A DNA stretch of 64,000 nt from Acanthamoeba lenticulata. Its lineage: Eukaryota > Discosea > Longamoebia > Acanthamoebidae. The position numbers and the translations under genes are program-made. A model generated the notes under the pieces. The model did not search any database and was not told the origin of the DNA. It saw only the letters and a program-made list of their open reading frames with translations. Below, in pieces: positions 1 to 10,090 of the stretch (its first letter is position 1; each line of letters begins with the position of its first letter). The stretch lies in the NCBI GenBank assembly GCA_002179805.1, contig NAVB01000082.1, positions 20,164 to 84,163 on the forward strand, given 5' to 3'.

Positions 1-160
1 AAGGAGGCCATGTGCAGGTGCACTGACAATGGAGAACAGCCACAACTGGAGAAGCACTGGCAGAAGAGTTTGGTTACCTGGCCTGCTTGGATCAACTCAT
101 GGCCAACCATTCCATGACAACACAAGGACTTTGCAATGAGCAAAAATGTGTAGTGTGTTA
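1..160. other. Left flank of the retrotransposon, no gene recognised
   Basis: I see no convincing coding sequence here. The last five bases (156-160, TGTTA) are a near match to the five bases just after the element (4910-4914, TGTTG), as expected for an imperfect target-site duplication. Confidence 0.5.
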
Positions 161-362
161 TGTTGCGTAGGAAGAAACTCCTTCCTACAACTTGAGCTGC
201 CCTCGGCGTACGTCGGAATTCTCCTCTTGGAGTCCGACGACCAGGAACACGTGCCTCCTATGTTTTTACCAATAAAACGGGCGAGCACAGAGCTCACACT
301 CTGTCGTTCTCTCTATCTCTTTCTCCTACTCCACACGCACCTCTCATTCGCTCTGCTCAACA
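161..362 (+). repeat. 5' long terminal repeat
   Basis: Begins TGTTGCGTAGG and ends GCTCAACA, matching the 3' copy over 202 bp with one substitution. It carries an AATAAA-type polyadenylation signal near 271-276 (ccaataaaacg), so the R/U5 part is probably the C/T-rich distal segment. Confidence 0.93.
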
Positions 363-375
363 GGTTATGGGCCCA
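363..375 (+). promoter_or_regulatory. Primer-binding site complementary to the anticodon arm of initiator tRNA-Met
   Basis: GGTTATGGGCCCA lies immediately after the 5' LTR. It is the reverse complement of TGGGCCCATAACC, the anticodon stem-loop of eukaryotic initiator tRNA-Met, not of its CCA end. Drosophila copia and some relatives use such a cut half-tRNA primer. The match of 13 bases is visible; its use as primer is inferred. Confidence 0.8.
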
Positions 376-386
376 CAGCTCTAACC

Positions 387-1250
387 ATGACCACCTACGA
401 TCCACCCCACATTCTCAAGTCTGCTGCTCAGTACACGCAGTGGCGTGAGCAAGTCGCTACGTCTCTTCGCGCCCGCGGCCTATGAAGGTACGCCTCCGAG
501 GACATCAAGCGACCGACGCCACTCAAGGACGAGTCAGAAGTACAGCTGCACAACAGGACCGAGGACTACGAGCTCAAGCGACAGCAGACCGCTGGCTACA
601 TTGGCCTATGCCTAGGCCCACAGTTTCGTCTCATGACGAAAGGTATCGAGGACGACCCGAGAGCCATCATGAAGCGCCTCAACAAAGAACTTCGGCCCAA
701 GACCAACGCTCTCCGCATGGACCTTCTTCGCAACTTCGTCAATATCCGACGCCAGCCAGATGAGGACCTCGAGGTCTTCTTCACCCGGATCGAAGCTGCG
801 CAGGCCAAATTGGAGGAGAGTGGTCTCACGGCGAACCCTGCCTATCACCTACTAGCCATTCTCGATGGGCTACCACCAGAGTTTGACGCTGTACGCACCG
901 TCATCCAGGCTGCAGACGAGATTGACGTGGACCGTGCCAAGCGTCTCATTCGTCAGCACAATGGCGTGCTCAACACACGCGAGCAGATTGTCACCATCAA
1001 CGCCGTGTCGCAAGCGCGCGACAATGCTAGGAAGGGCCCGAACGCAGACCAGAGGTCCAGGGGACCAGACGACGATCGCAGGCAGAAGGGGCGGCGCCAG
1101 GACCGGCGCAACCGACGTGACCGCCGCGGCCAGCACGATCGACGGGACCAGCACAAGGACAACAAGGATGAAGTCATGTGCTACTACTGCCACAAGCCCG
1201 GTCACATACGACCAGACTGCCCCAAACGGCGCAAGAAGAAGCAGGAGTAA
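387..1250 (+). pseudogene. copia gag (capsid/nucleocapsid), with an in-frame TGA
   Basis: The frame starts at ATG 387 (MTTYDPP...), directly after the leader, and reads through one TGA (483-485) into the long frame from 633. It contains the copia-type gag (UBN2-like) helical region, then an Arg/Lys-rich RNA-binding tail and a CCHC zinc knuckle C-X2-C-X4-H-X4-C at 1179-1220. It stops at TAA 1248-1250. The TGA sits where many copia gag proteins have Trp or Arg. In an intact element this frame would supply the particle shell and nucleic-acid chaperone. Confidence 0.85.
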
Positions 1251-1312
1251 TTGCGGGCCAACGCAGCCGCCGAGGAGTCAAGCAGCGAGGACGAGACTGT
1301 CCTATCCATTAG

Positions 1313-4300
1313 GCGAACGTTCTCTCCGACGAGACTGACTGCTGGTACCTCGACTCAGGTGCCACACGACACGTCACCTGCCGCAGGGATCTGCTGCACG
1401 ACTTCGTAGAGCGACAGGACAAGTCACACGGCCTGTTGCTGGGCAACAATCATCGATGCCCAGTTCTCGGCCATGGCACTATCCGGGCCACGGCCATTGT
1501 CAATGGCGAAACGCGTTGAATCGTGCTCCAACGTGTGCTGTATGCACCTGAACTCGCCAAGAACCTTGTCTTGACTGCCCTCATCGCACGCAACGGACAC
1601 CAACTTCGGATCGACCAACAAGGGTGCATGATCAGCACTGCGTTGGGGTGTGTCATTCTTTGCGCACAGGCCACTGGGAACATGCTACTGCTCCCTATTT
1701 GCCCAATTCTGCCGTCCACGCACCCGACAACAGCCGCGCCGGACGACCTCGTGCTCGCTGTTTGTTCAACCAGTGTTGATGTCAACCAGCTGCACTGCTG
1801 GCTCGGTCACGCCCGCGAGAAGCGCCTATGTGCCGTCCTCAAGCAGCAGGGGCTGAAGTGGCCAGCTTCAGGACTTGCTGATTGTGTGGTGTGCCAGAGG
1901 GCTAAGTCCACTTGCAAGCCAGTTTGAAAAACGCTGATGCCGCGAGCCACGATGCCAATGGAGTGTGTGCACAGCGACGTGTGCGGCCCCATGTTGGTAG
2001 CAACGCGTGAAGGGAAGCGCTACTTTGTCTCCTTTGTTGACGACTTCAGCAGGCATGCGATGATCTACCTGATATGCGAGAAGGGTGAAGTCAAGGACGT
2101 GCTATGACACTACCTCAAGTCAGCACCACCGGGGTGTCACTGCTGTTACCTGCACACCAATCAGGGCGGCGAGTACAAGAACAACAGTGTGGCCAAGCTG
2201 CTGCTCAAGCACGGTGTCATGCATGAGATGACATTGTCCCACATGCTGGAACACAATGGTGTAGCCGAGTGATTTAATTGCACCATCCTCAACATGGCGC
2301 GTTGCATGCTGTTGGACAGCAATCTACCCAAGAACACGTGGGGCAAGGCCGTTTCCTTAGCCGTCGCCATCAACAATCAGCTCCCCACCCGCACCAACAA
2401 AGACATCGCGCCCATCATCAAGTGGGACAGCAGGCTCAACCTGTCTGTTGAGCACCTGCACCACTTTGGCACCAAGGTACAAGTGCTGATACTGGATGAC
2501 AACCACAGCAAGCTTGGACCTAGAACCAGAGAGGGCACCTACCTCGGACCAGCTCGCAAGAACGCCACGCACCACCGCGTCCTGGTGAAAGGACAAGTCA
2601 TCAAGACCAGGAACATCTCCTTCAACCGCGGTCCCAGTGCTCCACTGACAACGTGCCAGGTGCTGGAGCTTACCCAGAAGCAACTACACGACGCCGACAC
2701 TACAACGAACACAGAGGATCCCATCAACCTGCTGCCTGACACAACAAGGCAGCACACACTCACCAACGACTCCCCATCGCCGGTGCCCTCGCCCAACCCA
2801 CCAACTGTCTCGGAGCCAGCCACACCATCAGGACCTTCAGCAACCAGCAGAGCCAACACTGCACCAGCACTAACTGGTGCGCAGCCTGACCAAGGCAAAC
2901 CAAACCTGCCATCACCTGCTCCCTCAGCTGAACTGCAGGTGACCCTCTCAGGACCATCAGATGACAAGGACAACACCGAGCCGGAACCGCACCGACCAGC
3001 CAAGCGCCCAAGACCATGGCCGTCACCAAAGAAACCGCCTGCCCGGAACCGCCGGCCCAACAAACAAGTGTTCAACCAAGAGTTCAGGGTGTTCATGACC
3101 ACAGCAATCAAGTCGCCAGCAGTCCACACCCCAAACTCATACCGCAAAGCCATCAACAGCCCAGAGGCCGAGCAGTGGATTCGAGCCATGACAGAGGAGT
3201 TCAACACACTCACCAGGAACACCACGTTTGTGCTTGTTTCACTCCCTCAAGGCCGAAAGGCAATTGGCGCACGCTGGCTATTCAAGGTCAAACGCAAGGC
3301 TGACGGCAGCATCGATTGCTTCAAAGCCTGCTGGGTAGCTAAGGGTTTCTCTCAGAAGCCAGGCGTAGACTTTGACAAGACCTTCGCGCCAGTCATTCAA
3401 CTCAAGAACCTACGGCTCCTACTTGCCATCGCAGCCGCCCTTGATCTGGAAGTCCATCAGATGGACGTTGACAATGCCTTCCTCAATGCTGACCTGACTG
3501 AGGAGATCTACATCATCCAACCGGAGGGATTTGAGGACACCAGCTGTCCAGATTTTGTCTGCCGCCTACGCAAAAGCCTGTATGGCCTTAAACAGGCGCC
3601 CCTTGAGTGGAACCGGACGATCGACACATACCTCAAGAAGCATGGCTTCAGCCCCACCAGGCTTGACCTGTGCATCTATGTGTGTCATGACAGTGGCCAG
3701 ACAGCTTTCATTGCTGTCTATGTGGATGATTGCATGATCATTGTGCCACATGACCAGATCACTGACATCAAGGACCTGCTCCACCAAGGTTCTTGCATGA
3801 AAGACCTGGGAGAGGCCAGATCAGTCCTAGGACTTAAAGTCCTATGAGATTGGGGCGCAGCCACCATCTACCTACAACAAGCCGGCAAGATCCACGACCT
3901 TGTACACGACTTCAATCTTGCTATGCAAAGCCAATGTACACATCCCATGGAGATCAGCCTCCAACTCCCAAAACTTGAGCAGACCAAGGAAGAGGATCTC
4001 AAGTTGCCATTCCAATCTGCAGTGGGGTGCCTGAGCTACATCTCGCTAGCTACGCGTCCCGACATCGCCTATGCCGTCAACGTGCTCAGTTGCCACATCA
4101 AGGCGTACGGCCGACAACACTGGGACGCTGCAAAACGCGTAATTCGCTACCTGAAGACGACAATCGAAACTGCCATCATGTACGATGCCACCACCGACGA
4201 CAACACCGCCGACTACCCCCTCAGTTTCGCTGATGCCAACTGGGGCGGAGATCAGAACACGTGCAGATCAACGACCGGTTTCGTTTTTGTCCTTGCAGGA

Positions 4301-4717
4301 GGACCTATTCGGTGGGGCTCGCGCACACAGAAATGCATCTCCACATCATCAACCAAAGCCAAACTGAACATGCTGACCAAAGCCATGAAGGAGGCCATCC
4401 ACCTGCACGAACTCTATTGCGAGCTTCTCCCAGAGCTTGTGCAGCCAATCATGCTGCGTACTGACAACCAAGGAGTGCTGATGATTGCCACCTCCAAGCC
4501 CAGTGAGCACGTACAGCGATCCAAGCACTACGCAATCAAGGTTGCTTTCCTGCGTGACCATGTTCAACGCCACAGGGCGCTCATTCACCACGAGCCGACG
4601 GAAACGATGCCGGCCGATCTACTAACGAAGCCGCTCAGCCGTGACCGCACGGAAACGCTCTGCGAACTCCTCCACCTCGCCTGTCCGCCAAGTTTGCTCA
4701 CGGGGCGTGTTGCGTAG
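1313..4717 (+). pseudogene. copia pol (protease, integrase, reverse transcriptase, RNase H), five in-frame TGA stops
   Basis: One frame, shifted by one base from gag near 1313-1327, stays in register to a TAG inside the 3' LTR (4715-4717). Motifs in order: protease DSGA (1352-1363); integrase HHCC region (about 1790-1910); the DDE core with HSD near 1968, a second catalytic position that is Asn instead of Asp (AAT 2159-2161), and NGVAE near 2270; RT from about 3170 with YVDD (3719-3730); and an RNase H domain up to about 4690. TGA codons interrupt at 1517, 1925, 2105, 2270 and 3845; there is no in-frame TAA or TAG before the end. Host genes in this window use TGA as a normal stop, so these are taken as real breaks. 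Confidence 0.93.
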
Positions 4718-4909
4718 GAAGAAACTCCTTCCTACAACTTGAGCTGCCCTCGGCGTACGTCGGAATTCTCCTCTTGGAGTCCAACGACCAGGAACACGTG
4801 CCTCCTATGTTTTTACCAATAAAACGGGCGAGCACAGAGCTCACACTCTGTCGTTCTCTCTATCTCTTTCTCCTACTCCACACGCACCTCTCATTCGCTC
4901 TGCTCAACA
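4708..4909 (+). repeat. 3' long terminal repeat
   Basis: Same 202-bp sequence as 161-362 with a single G-to-A change at 4783 (CCGACG to CCAACG). A short G-rich stretch (cggggcg, 4701-4707) just upstream may be the polypurine primer. The pol stop codon TAG lies inside this LTR. Confidence 0.93.
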
Positions 4910-5451
4910 TGTTGTTCCATCACTATTGGCAATACAACCCAAGTACAACACCACCATGGTGTTCCCTGGTGCTAGCACATCTCAGGAGCAGTTAAGGACA
5001 CCTTCCTTCTTGTAAGGTCAATAAATATATCTCCAACAACATGTGGAGGGGGCTCCCCTTGGTGAGAAGTGGGGTGGTGGTTTCTTCAAGCACTTGCAAG
5101 GTTGGTGGGCATGGCAGAGTGAGAAAGCTCCCAGATTGGCCACTGGTGTAGTTAGGGTTCTTTTCCTCCCCACCAAGTGGTGGTTGCTACACAAGTGTGA
5201 CTCATGCACTTTTTGTCCCGTCCTTGAAGACCTGAGAAAGCTCCAGTCCTGCTGTTCCATAGTAGGGGATCAACACTTTTGCCTCCTCTTCATCTGCCTC
5301 TCCGTCTAATAATGGTTGTGTCCACTTTTGCCAACCTGAGCACTGGTCTCCTGCTGCATAGGTTGGTGATGATGATGATGCTGCTGATGGCCCAGAGTCT
5401 AAGGCAAGTACTGGGCAATACTGGTTGGGGGAGGTATCATTAGTTTCAACG
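4910..5451. other. Intergenic, no gene recognised
   Basis: No ORF here resembles a known protein. The final part is probably promoter and 5' untranslated sequence of the gene that follows. Confidence 0.4.
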
Positions 5452-7647
5452 ATGTGGGCCATAGGCGAGGTGTTGGGTAAGGTCGACTCCATGAAAAATC
5501 TCTTGAAGATGGTGGCGGTCAACGACAAGGAAATGGAGTACCTGGAGTACATGGAGAGGGCCATCGATGGCGTTGTTTTCAAGGACATGGTCACTGTCAA
5601 ACAGTATTTCGACGTCATCGACAGCTACGTGGCGCTCGTGCAGTCTGAAACCAAGGGCACTTCTTCCGTGCCGACGCAGCGCAGGCGAAAATAAGGGTCC
5701 TCAAGAATGTTACAACACTCTCTTAATTGTTGTTCATTCACAACAAGATGGAATGTAATCTAAATCTGAGATCCTCCCCTCCTCTCTCTCTCTCTCTCTC
5801 CCCTCTAAATTTATTTACAGCTCGCCCTCGCTGCGGATCACATCCTCTCCACTACGGTGTTTCGAGAGATTCTGCTGACGAACCCGAACCTGAAGCTCAC
5901 CTACGACTTCTGGGCTGCAACCAAGACGGTCCTCAACCAGTGCTGGAACTTCCAGCCCTTGCTCAAGACCACGAACGGGGCCAAGGGCAAGGACGAGAAG
6001 CACCTGGCGACAACCATCCGCGAAAACGGAGTCATCGCAGTCAAGCAGGACAAGAGGTGCATGACCTACTTGACCTTCATCAACCAGCTCCTCCAGTCCC
6101 AGTCAGCCAAGAAGCCCCTCTGGAAGCACTCTCCCGCAATACGAGCGACGATCAACAACTTCTTCGGCGGTGTCGGGCTTCCGGCGGTCCAGTGGATGAA
6201 CGGCTACGAATCCAAATCGCAGAGCTGCAAGTGCATGGTGTGCGAGTACTGCCGAGGTGCCTCCCGCGAGTGGCGCCTATCGTACTTCATGCTCTATCAG
6301 AGCTGCAGCAACGCGGATCACCCCGTCTTTGACAACATGGTCCTGCGTGGAGTCTTCGTCGCCGTCTTTGGGAACGTGACCGACACCGTCGACCACTACA
6401 TCCAGCAGTGCGAAGAGCACGGGCTGGAAAACGTCGGCGATCTCCTTCAGGAGCTGCATGACCCCGAGTGTGAGCTCAAGTTCGTAGGCAAGAAGCACCC
6501 ACGCAGGTTGCGAATCAACCTGGAGCACAAAGTCCAGTGCCACGTGGCCAACATCATCGGCAGGACCAGGGACCACCGGAAGTTGCCCGACCGACTGGAA
6601 CCCTTTGTCGGCTTCCTCCCCGAGGCCTTTGGAAGGCGTATCCGGAACTACATGGGTAGGCAAGACCCGGACAAGACGGAGAAGGACGCCCTGCTGGCAG
6701 ACCTCCGCCGGGATCCAATGGCCAGAATGCCTGGACAGCAACCTCCTGCCGGTACCAATTTGTGCATCTTTACAAAGAGTGACCTCCTCTCCCCTCTTTG
6801 TGGGCCTGATTTATCTCCACATCCCTCTTGCGCAGAACTCTACCACGACGACCCCGGCGAATTCACGCTCAAAGTTCGTTGGTCGCAAGAGGCCAAGAAG
6901 GTGCGCGGCGTGCCAAAGAAGAAGGAATTTCTGGTTGGCCTCTCGAATCGTCGGATCTTCTGGGGGGTAGACGACGAAAGGGAACTGCAGACGGAAGGCC
7001 AGGTAAGTTGCAACCCTCTACGCTCAATTAGAGTACACGTACATGAGAGATGAGCTGAGAAACTCGCCCTGGATAGAGCAGTGACAGAGAGAATGGGACT
7101 GGGATTGCCACGTCAGATAGTCATTGCAAATGCCAGAGGTACGAAGTGGCGAACCTTTTCGTGTTGGTGGTGAGGTGATTGAGCAGCGACTGGCGGTCGT
7201 AGGTGAAACCGTCTTCGGTAAGGACGGGATCTTCCATCAGCTGCCCAGAAATGGGGCACTTGTACTCCTCCGGTACCGCCAGAGATCCGCTAGAGGCCAG
7301 CATCTTCACTTGTGCGCGTCTTTCAAAACGAGAAGCCCAAGATCGAGGAGCGTGAGTGCGATCTTGACCTCACCAGAGAGCGTGACACCACAGTGGGCGA
7401 TGTCTTGCAGCAAATCAAGGCGAGACTTGGTCTAGCTGAACCATTCTACCTGGCCAAGCGGTCGGGGAGGTCGTGGAAGAAAATCGACTCGGAGCTCTCT
7501 GCAGACATCTTTGGAATCGACAGCGAAGCAAAGATTTCAGAGGTCCGGCTAAAGAAGAGCACCGCTGGCAGGTCGCGGCAAGTGCCAGGAGAGGACAAGA
7601 TTGCAGCACCACGCAAGAGGAAATCAACGGAAGGGAAGGGGAAACAG

Positions 7648-7679
<32 letters not shown>

Positions 7680-7848
7680 ACAAGGGAAGGAGAAGAAGGA
7701 AAAGAAGGAGAAGAAGACCCCAGCACCGCGCAAGAGGAAATCGGTGGAAGGAAAGGGAAAAGAGGAAGAGAAAGGCGAGGAGAAGACAAAGCCCAAGAAG
7801 GATAAAGGAAAAAGGAGGAAGAGCCAAGAGAACGAGGCTGCTGAATGA
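5452..7848 (+). CDS. Unrecognised protein with a Lys/Glu-rich tail and a possible ubiquitin-like segment
   Basis: I do not recognise this gene. The best model starts at ATG 5452 and is spliced: an intron ending in TTTACAG at 5820 (donor uncertain, perhaps 5668), a clear in-phase intron 6752-6835, and a donor GTAAGT at 7003 that joins in phase to an acceptor at 7293. The middle exon has a Cys cluster (SCKCMVCEYC, about 6223-6252) and a Trp-rich helical segment. The last exon holds a stretch that could fold like ubiquitin (VRVFQNEKPKIEE to EVRLKK), then a long low-complexity Lys/Glu tail, suggesting a nuclear or nucleolar protein. The last exon could instead be a separate gene; its in-frame GTG at 7312 is not a credible start. 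Confidence 0.5.
7121..7303 (-). CDS. U-box domain segment antisense to an intron, probably partial
   Basis: From ATG 7303 on the minus strand the frame reads VPEEYKCPISGQLMEDPV then LTEDGFTYDRQSL, a clear match to the first two thirds of a U-box (E2-binding ubiquitin-ligase fold: CPIS.. DPV.. DG.TY+R). It then runs to a stop at 7121 without the usual SP-T-x-x-L end. An alternative splice from about 7154 to 7104 would restore an SPI motif, but what follows is not U-box-like. The segment lies almost wholly within the plus-strand gap 7003-7293, so either it is a small U-box gene with a missing end or a broken copy. Confidence 0.5.
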   Translation of the reverse strand: MLASSGSLAVPEEYKCPISGQLMEDPVLTEDGFTYDRQSLLNHLTTNTKRFATSYLWHLQ

Positions 7849-10090
7849 CACTCCCACTTCTCTTCCACTCATGTGCTCTCTCTCTCTCTCTATTGAATGA
7901 TTCACACGCACATGCATAAAGCTAGTCTCCGCCCCCACCCCCACCCCAATGCAGAAGAGGGACAGGCGTCCAGGTGCGTGGTGGTCACGCGTTCGTCACA
8001 GCCAGCTGCGAGGAATCGATTGACAACTCGCGAAGCGCTGGCCAGGTTCAAGATGGGCGGGACGCTCATGGCCTGAGCCCGCAAATGGAGATGCAAGAGG
8101 GTTGTGATGATAGAAAGAGGAGCACGCTCACCCTCTGCTAAGGCTCGATATAGTTCATTATGTAATTGCCGCAAAGACCTCTGGCGGGCATGGTGGTGGG
8201 CTCCTGGATTTGTTCGCAGCGTGTGGCTCATGTAATCAGATTGGCGCATGGCCTGCTGGTGTATTGCTATCAAAATACAGTACCTGACGAGACTGGGTAT
8301 TCCTTGGTCTGCAGTATCCTGCGGTATCCATTCTCTAATGCAACCTCCTCAACGACCACCCCTCCCCCTTTGCCGCCTACACCAACCCTGTGCTTCAAGG
8401 CCTTCTCCTTTAATTTGCGCAAGATCACGGCAAGAGGGCTGTGCGAGAGGCTCGTCGGGACTCCTACCGAGCAACGTCGTTGAAGAGCTGCGCGCAACCA
8501 ATCCATGGCAGGAATCTGCCTGGTACGCCAGGGAAATTCTCGCTGGGGAATCCTGTGGCGCTTAGGAGCAGTCACTGCCTCGACCTCGGCATCCGGGGGA
8601 GGCCGACCAGAACACCAATCCCCGTACTGGATCGATCCCTAATGGAAGGCTCCCCCCCAAAGGTCGCAAACTGGCCCACTCCTCTCGTGGAAACAGGGGA
8701 GCGTGACGACGAAAGAAAGCAAGCCCGAGGACGACGGCGAAAGGACGGAAGAGGTTTACGGTGATGGGTAGGGAGGACACATATATTACGCCTTTCTAGA
8801 TTGAGCACGCGATGGGGTGTGCTGCAAGACACCCTCACAAGCAGAGTTCTTTTTGTTGGTGCCTCCAACTTCACCAACCAGATCGTCATAAACATCGTCG
8901 CCTTGGTGCCATTGCTGGTGCCGCCCTGGGAGCCGCCATTGTGGCCAAGGACTCGGACAGCTTTCCCACCAAAAGGATGCAGCATCATGTCCGACCCTCT
9001 GACGGCATTCTTTGCTGGCACGTTGTTTCTTGCCCTCCACTCTCAACAAACATTCACTACGCGCATTCACCCTTCTTCCCTCCTTTTCGATATGAAAGTA
9101 CATGCCGTATGATGGCGAGACGCACTCAAGTTGCTCATATTCCTACCAAAACCCTCTCACATATGACGATCGTGGTGCTATTTACAAAGCCCATATGACT
9201 CTTGCAAGAGCGTCACCACGAACCGCTTGTCTACCGCCAGTGAGAAGATGCCACGAATAAAAGACGGCGCCATCAGCCACAGAGCATGGCCTGAAGGACT
9301 CGAGGGGTGTGTTCGCTTGCTTAAACATATCGATAATGGTAAGTGCAGAAAATAGTACGAATACCAACACACCCCGACAGCCACCTTACTGCGTATTCTT
9401 GCTCTTCCCACGTAGTGATGCCGCCCTCCTCATCAAGTCGCTCCGCTTCTGTGCTCCATGGCCCGGATCCAGCGCCTCAGGCCGCAGCTGGCATGCCGGT
9501 TGGCGACAGCATAGCGTTTCAGACCACGATTCGCCATGACACTGGGCCGATAGCGCCGCCCTGGTAGCCGGTCCGAGAGCCGTGAAGGGGTCCTTCACCA
9601 AGAGGTCTGCTCCCGTAGTATAGGGAGGAGGCGAATAACGAGCAATTGGGCACGGTGTTGTGGAGAGTAAATTGCCCCCCCCCCACACAGAGCCAGCCTG
9701 AGTTGCCCTAGGAGAGTGGCAAACCTCACAAACAACACTCACGGGCCATCATTCATGAGGTGCGCACCTCATTGCCGATTCTTTCGCTTGCTCCTAACCG
9801 TCCAGCAGAAAAATGGCCACATGGTTCCAGCGCACGCAGCAGCGCGGCCTTCAATGCACTAACGCAGGTGGCAGTAGCGGTCACCGAGCAGACCCCATAG
9901 GGCAGCGTGCACGACCCCTGACCTACCGTAAAACCACACTGCCCTCCGCCAGGGTAGTAGAGATAGCAGAGGCCGAAGGTAGACCAAGTCATGGGGCAAT
10001 CCAATTGCTGACAGCCGTTGCATTGGCAGCGCCAAGCTGTCAAGAATCACACCACATCATTTTCAGTTCGTAGACTTTTTTAAAAACAGG
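7849..10090. other. Long stretch with no supported gene
   Basis: Many short ORFs occur on both strands, but none shows family motifs, coherent splice phases or credible starts. A TC-rich microsatellite lies at about 7878-7893. The 3' untranslated region of the membrane-protein gene probably occupies the last part near 10000-10090. A decayed gene may hide here; I cannot identify one. Confidence 0.4.

Larger units (their letters stand above)
161..4909 (+). mobile_element. Ty1/copia LTR retrotransposon, nearly complete but non-autonomous
   Basis: Two direct 202-bp LTRs (161-362 and 4708-4909) starting TGTTG and ending CAACA flank an internal region. It codes for gag with a zinc knuckle, then protease, integrase, reverse transcriptase and RNase H in the Ty1/copia order (integrase before RT). 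The LTRs differ at one base only (G at 236, A at 4783), so the insertion is young. The coding region is broken by in-frame stops, one frameshift and a changed integrase catalytic residue, so this copy cannot make its own enzymes. It may have been mobilised in trans or damaged quickly after insertion. Confidence 0.95.

Noticed and set aside
387..4717. TGA read as an amino acid (codon reassignment or selenocysteine) in the copia genes
   Set aside because: Intact host genes in the window (NRAMP, HAL, the armadillo gene) end in TGA, and no stem-loop pattern was noted after the TGA codons. Directed C-to-T damage explains them better.
7902..8273. Minus-strand ORF of 123 codons
   Set aside because: No motif, no matching exon phases and a His-rich composition near CA repeats; not enough to call a gene.
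8572..9198. Overlapping ORFs on both strands
   Set aside because: None has family motifs; lengths are what is expected by chance at this GC content.
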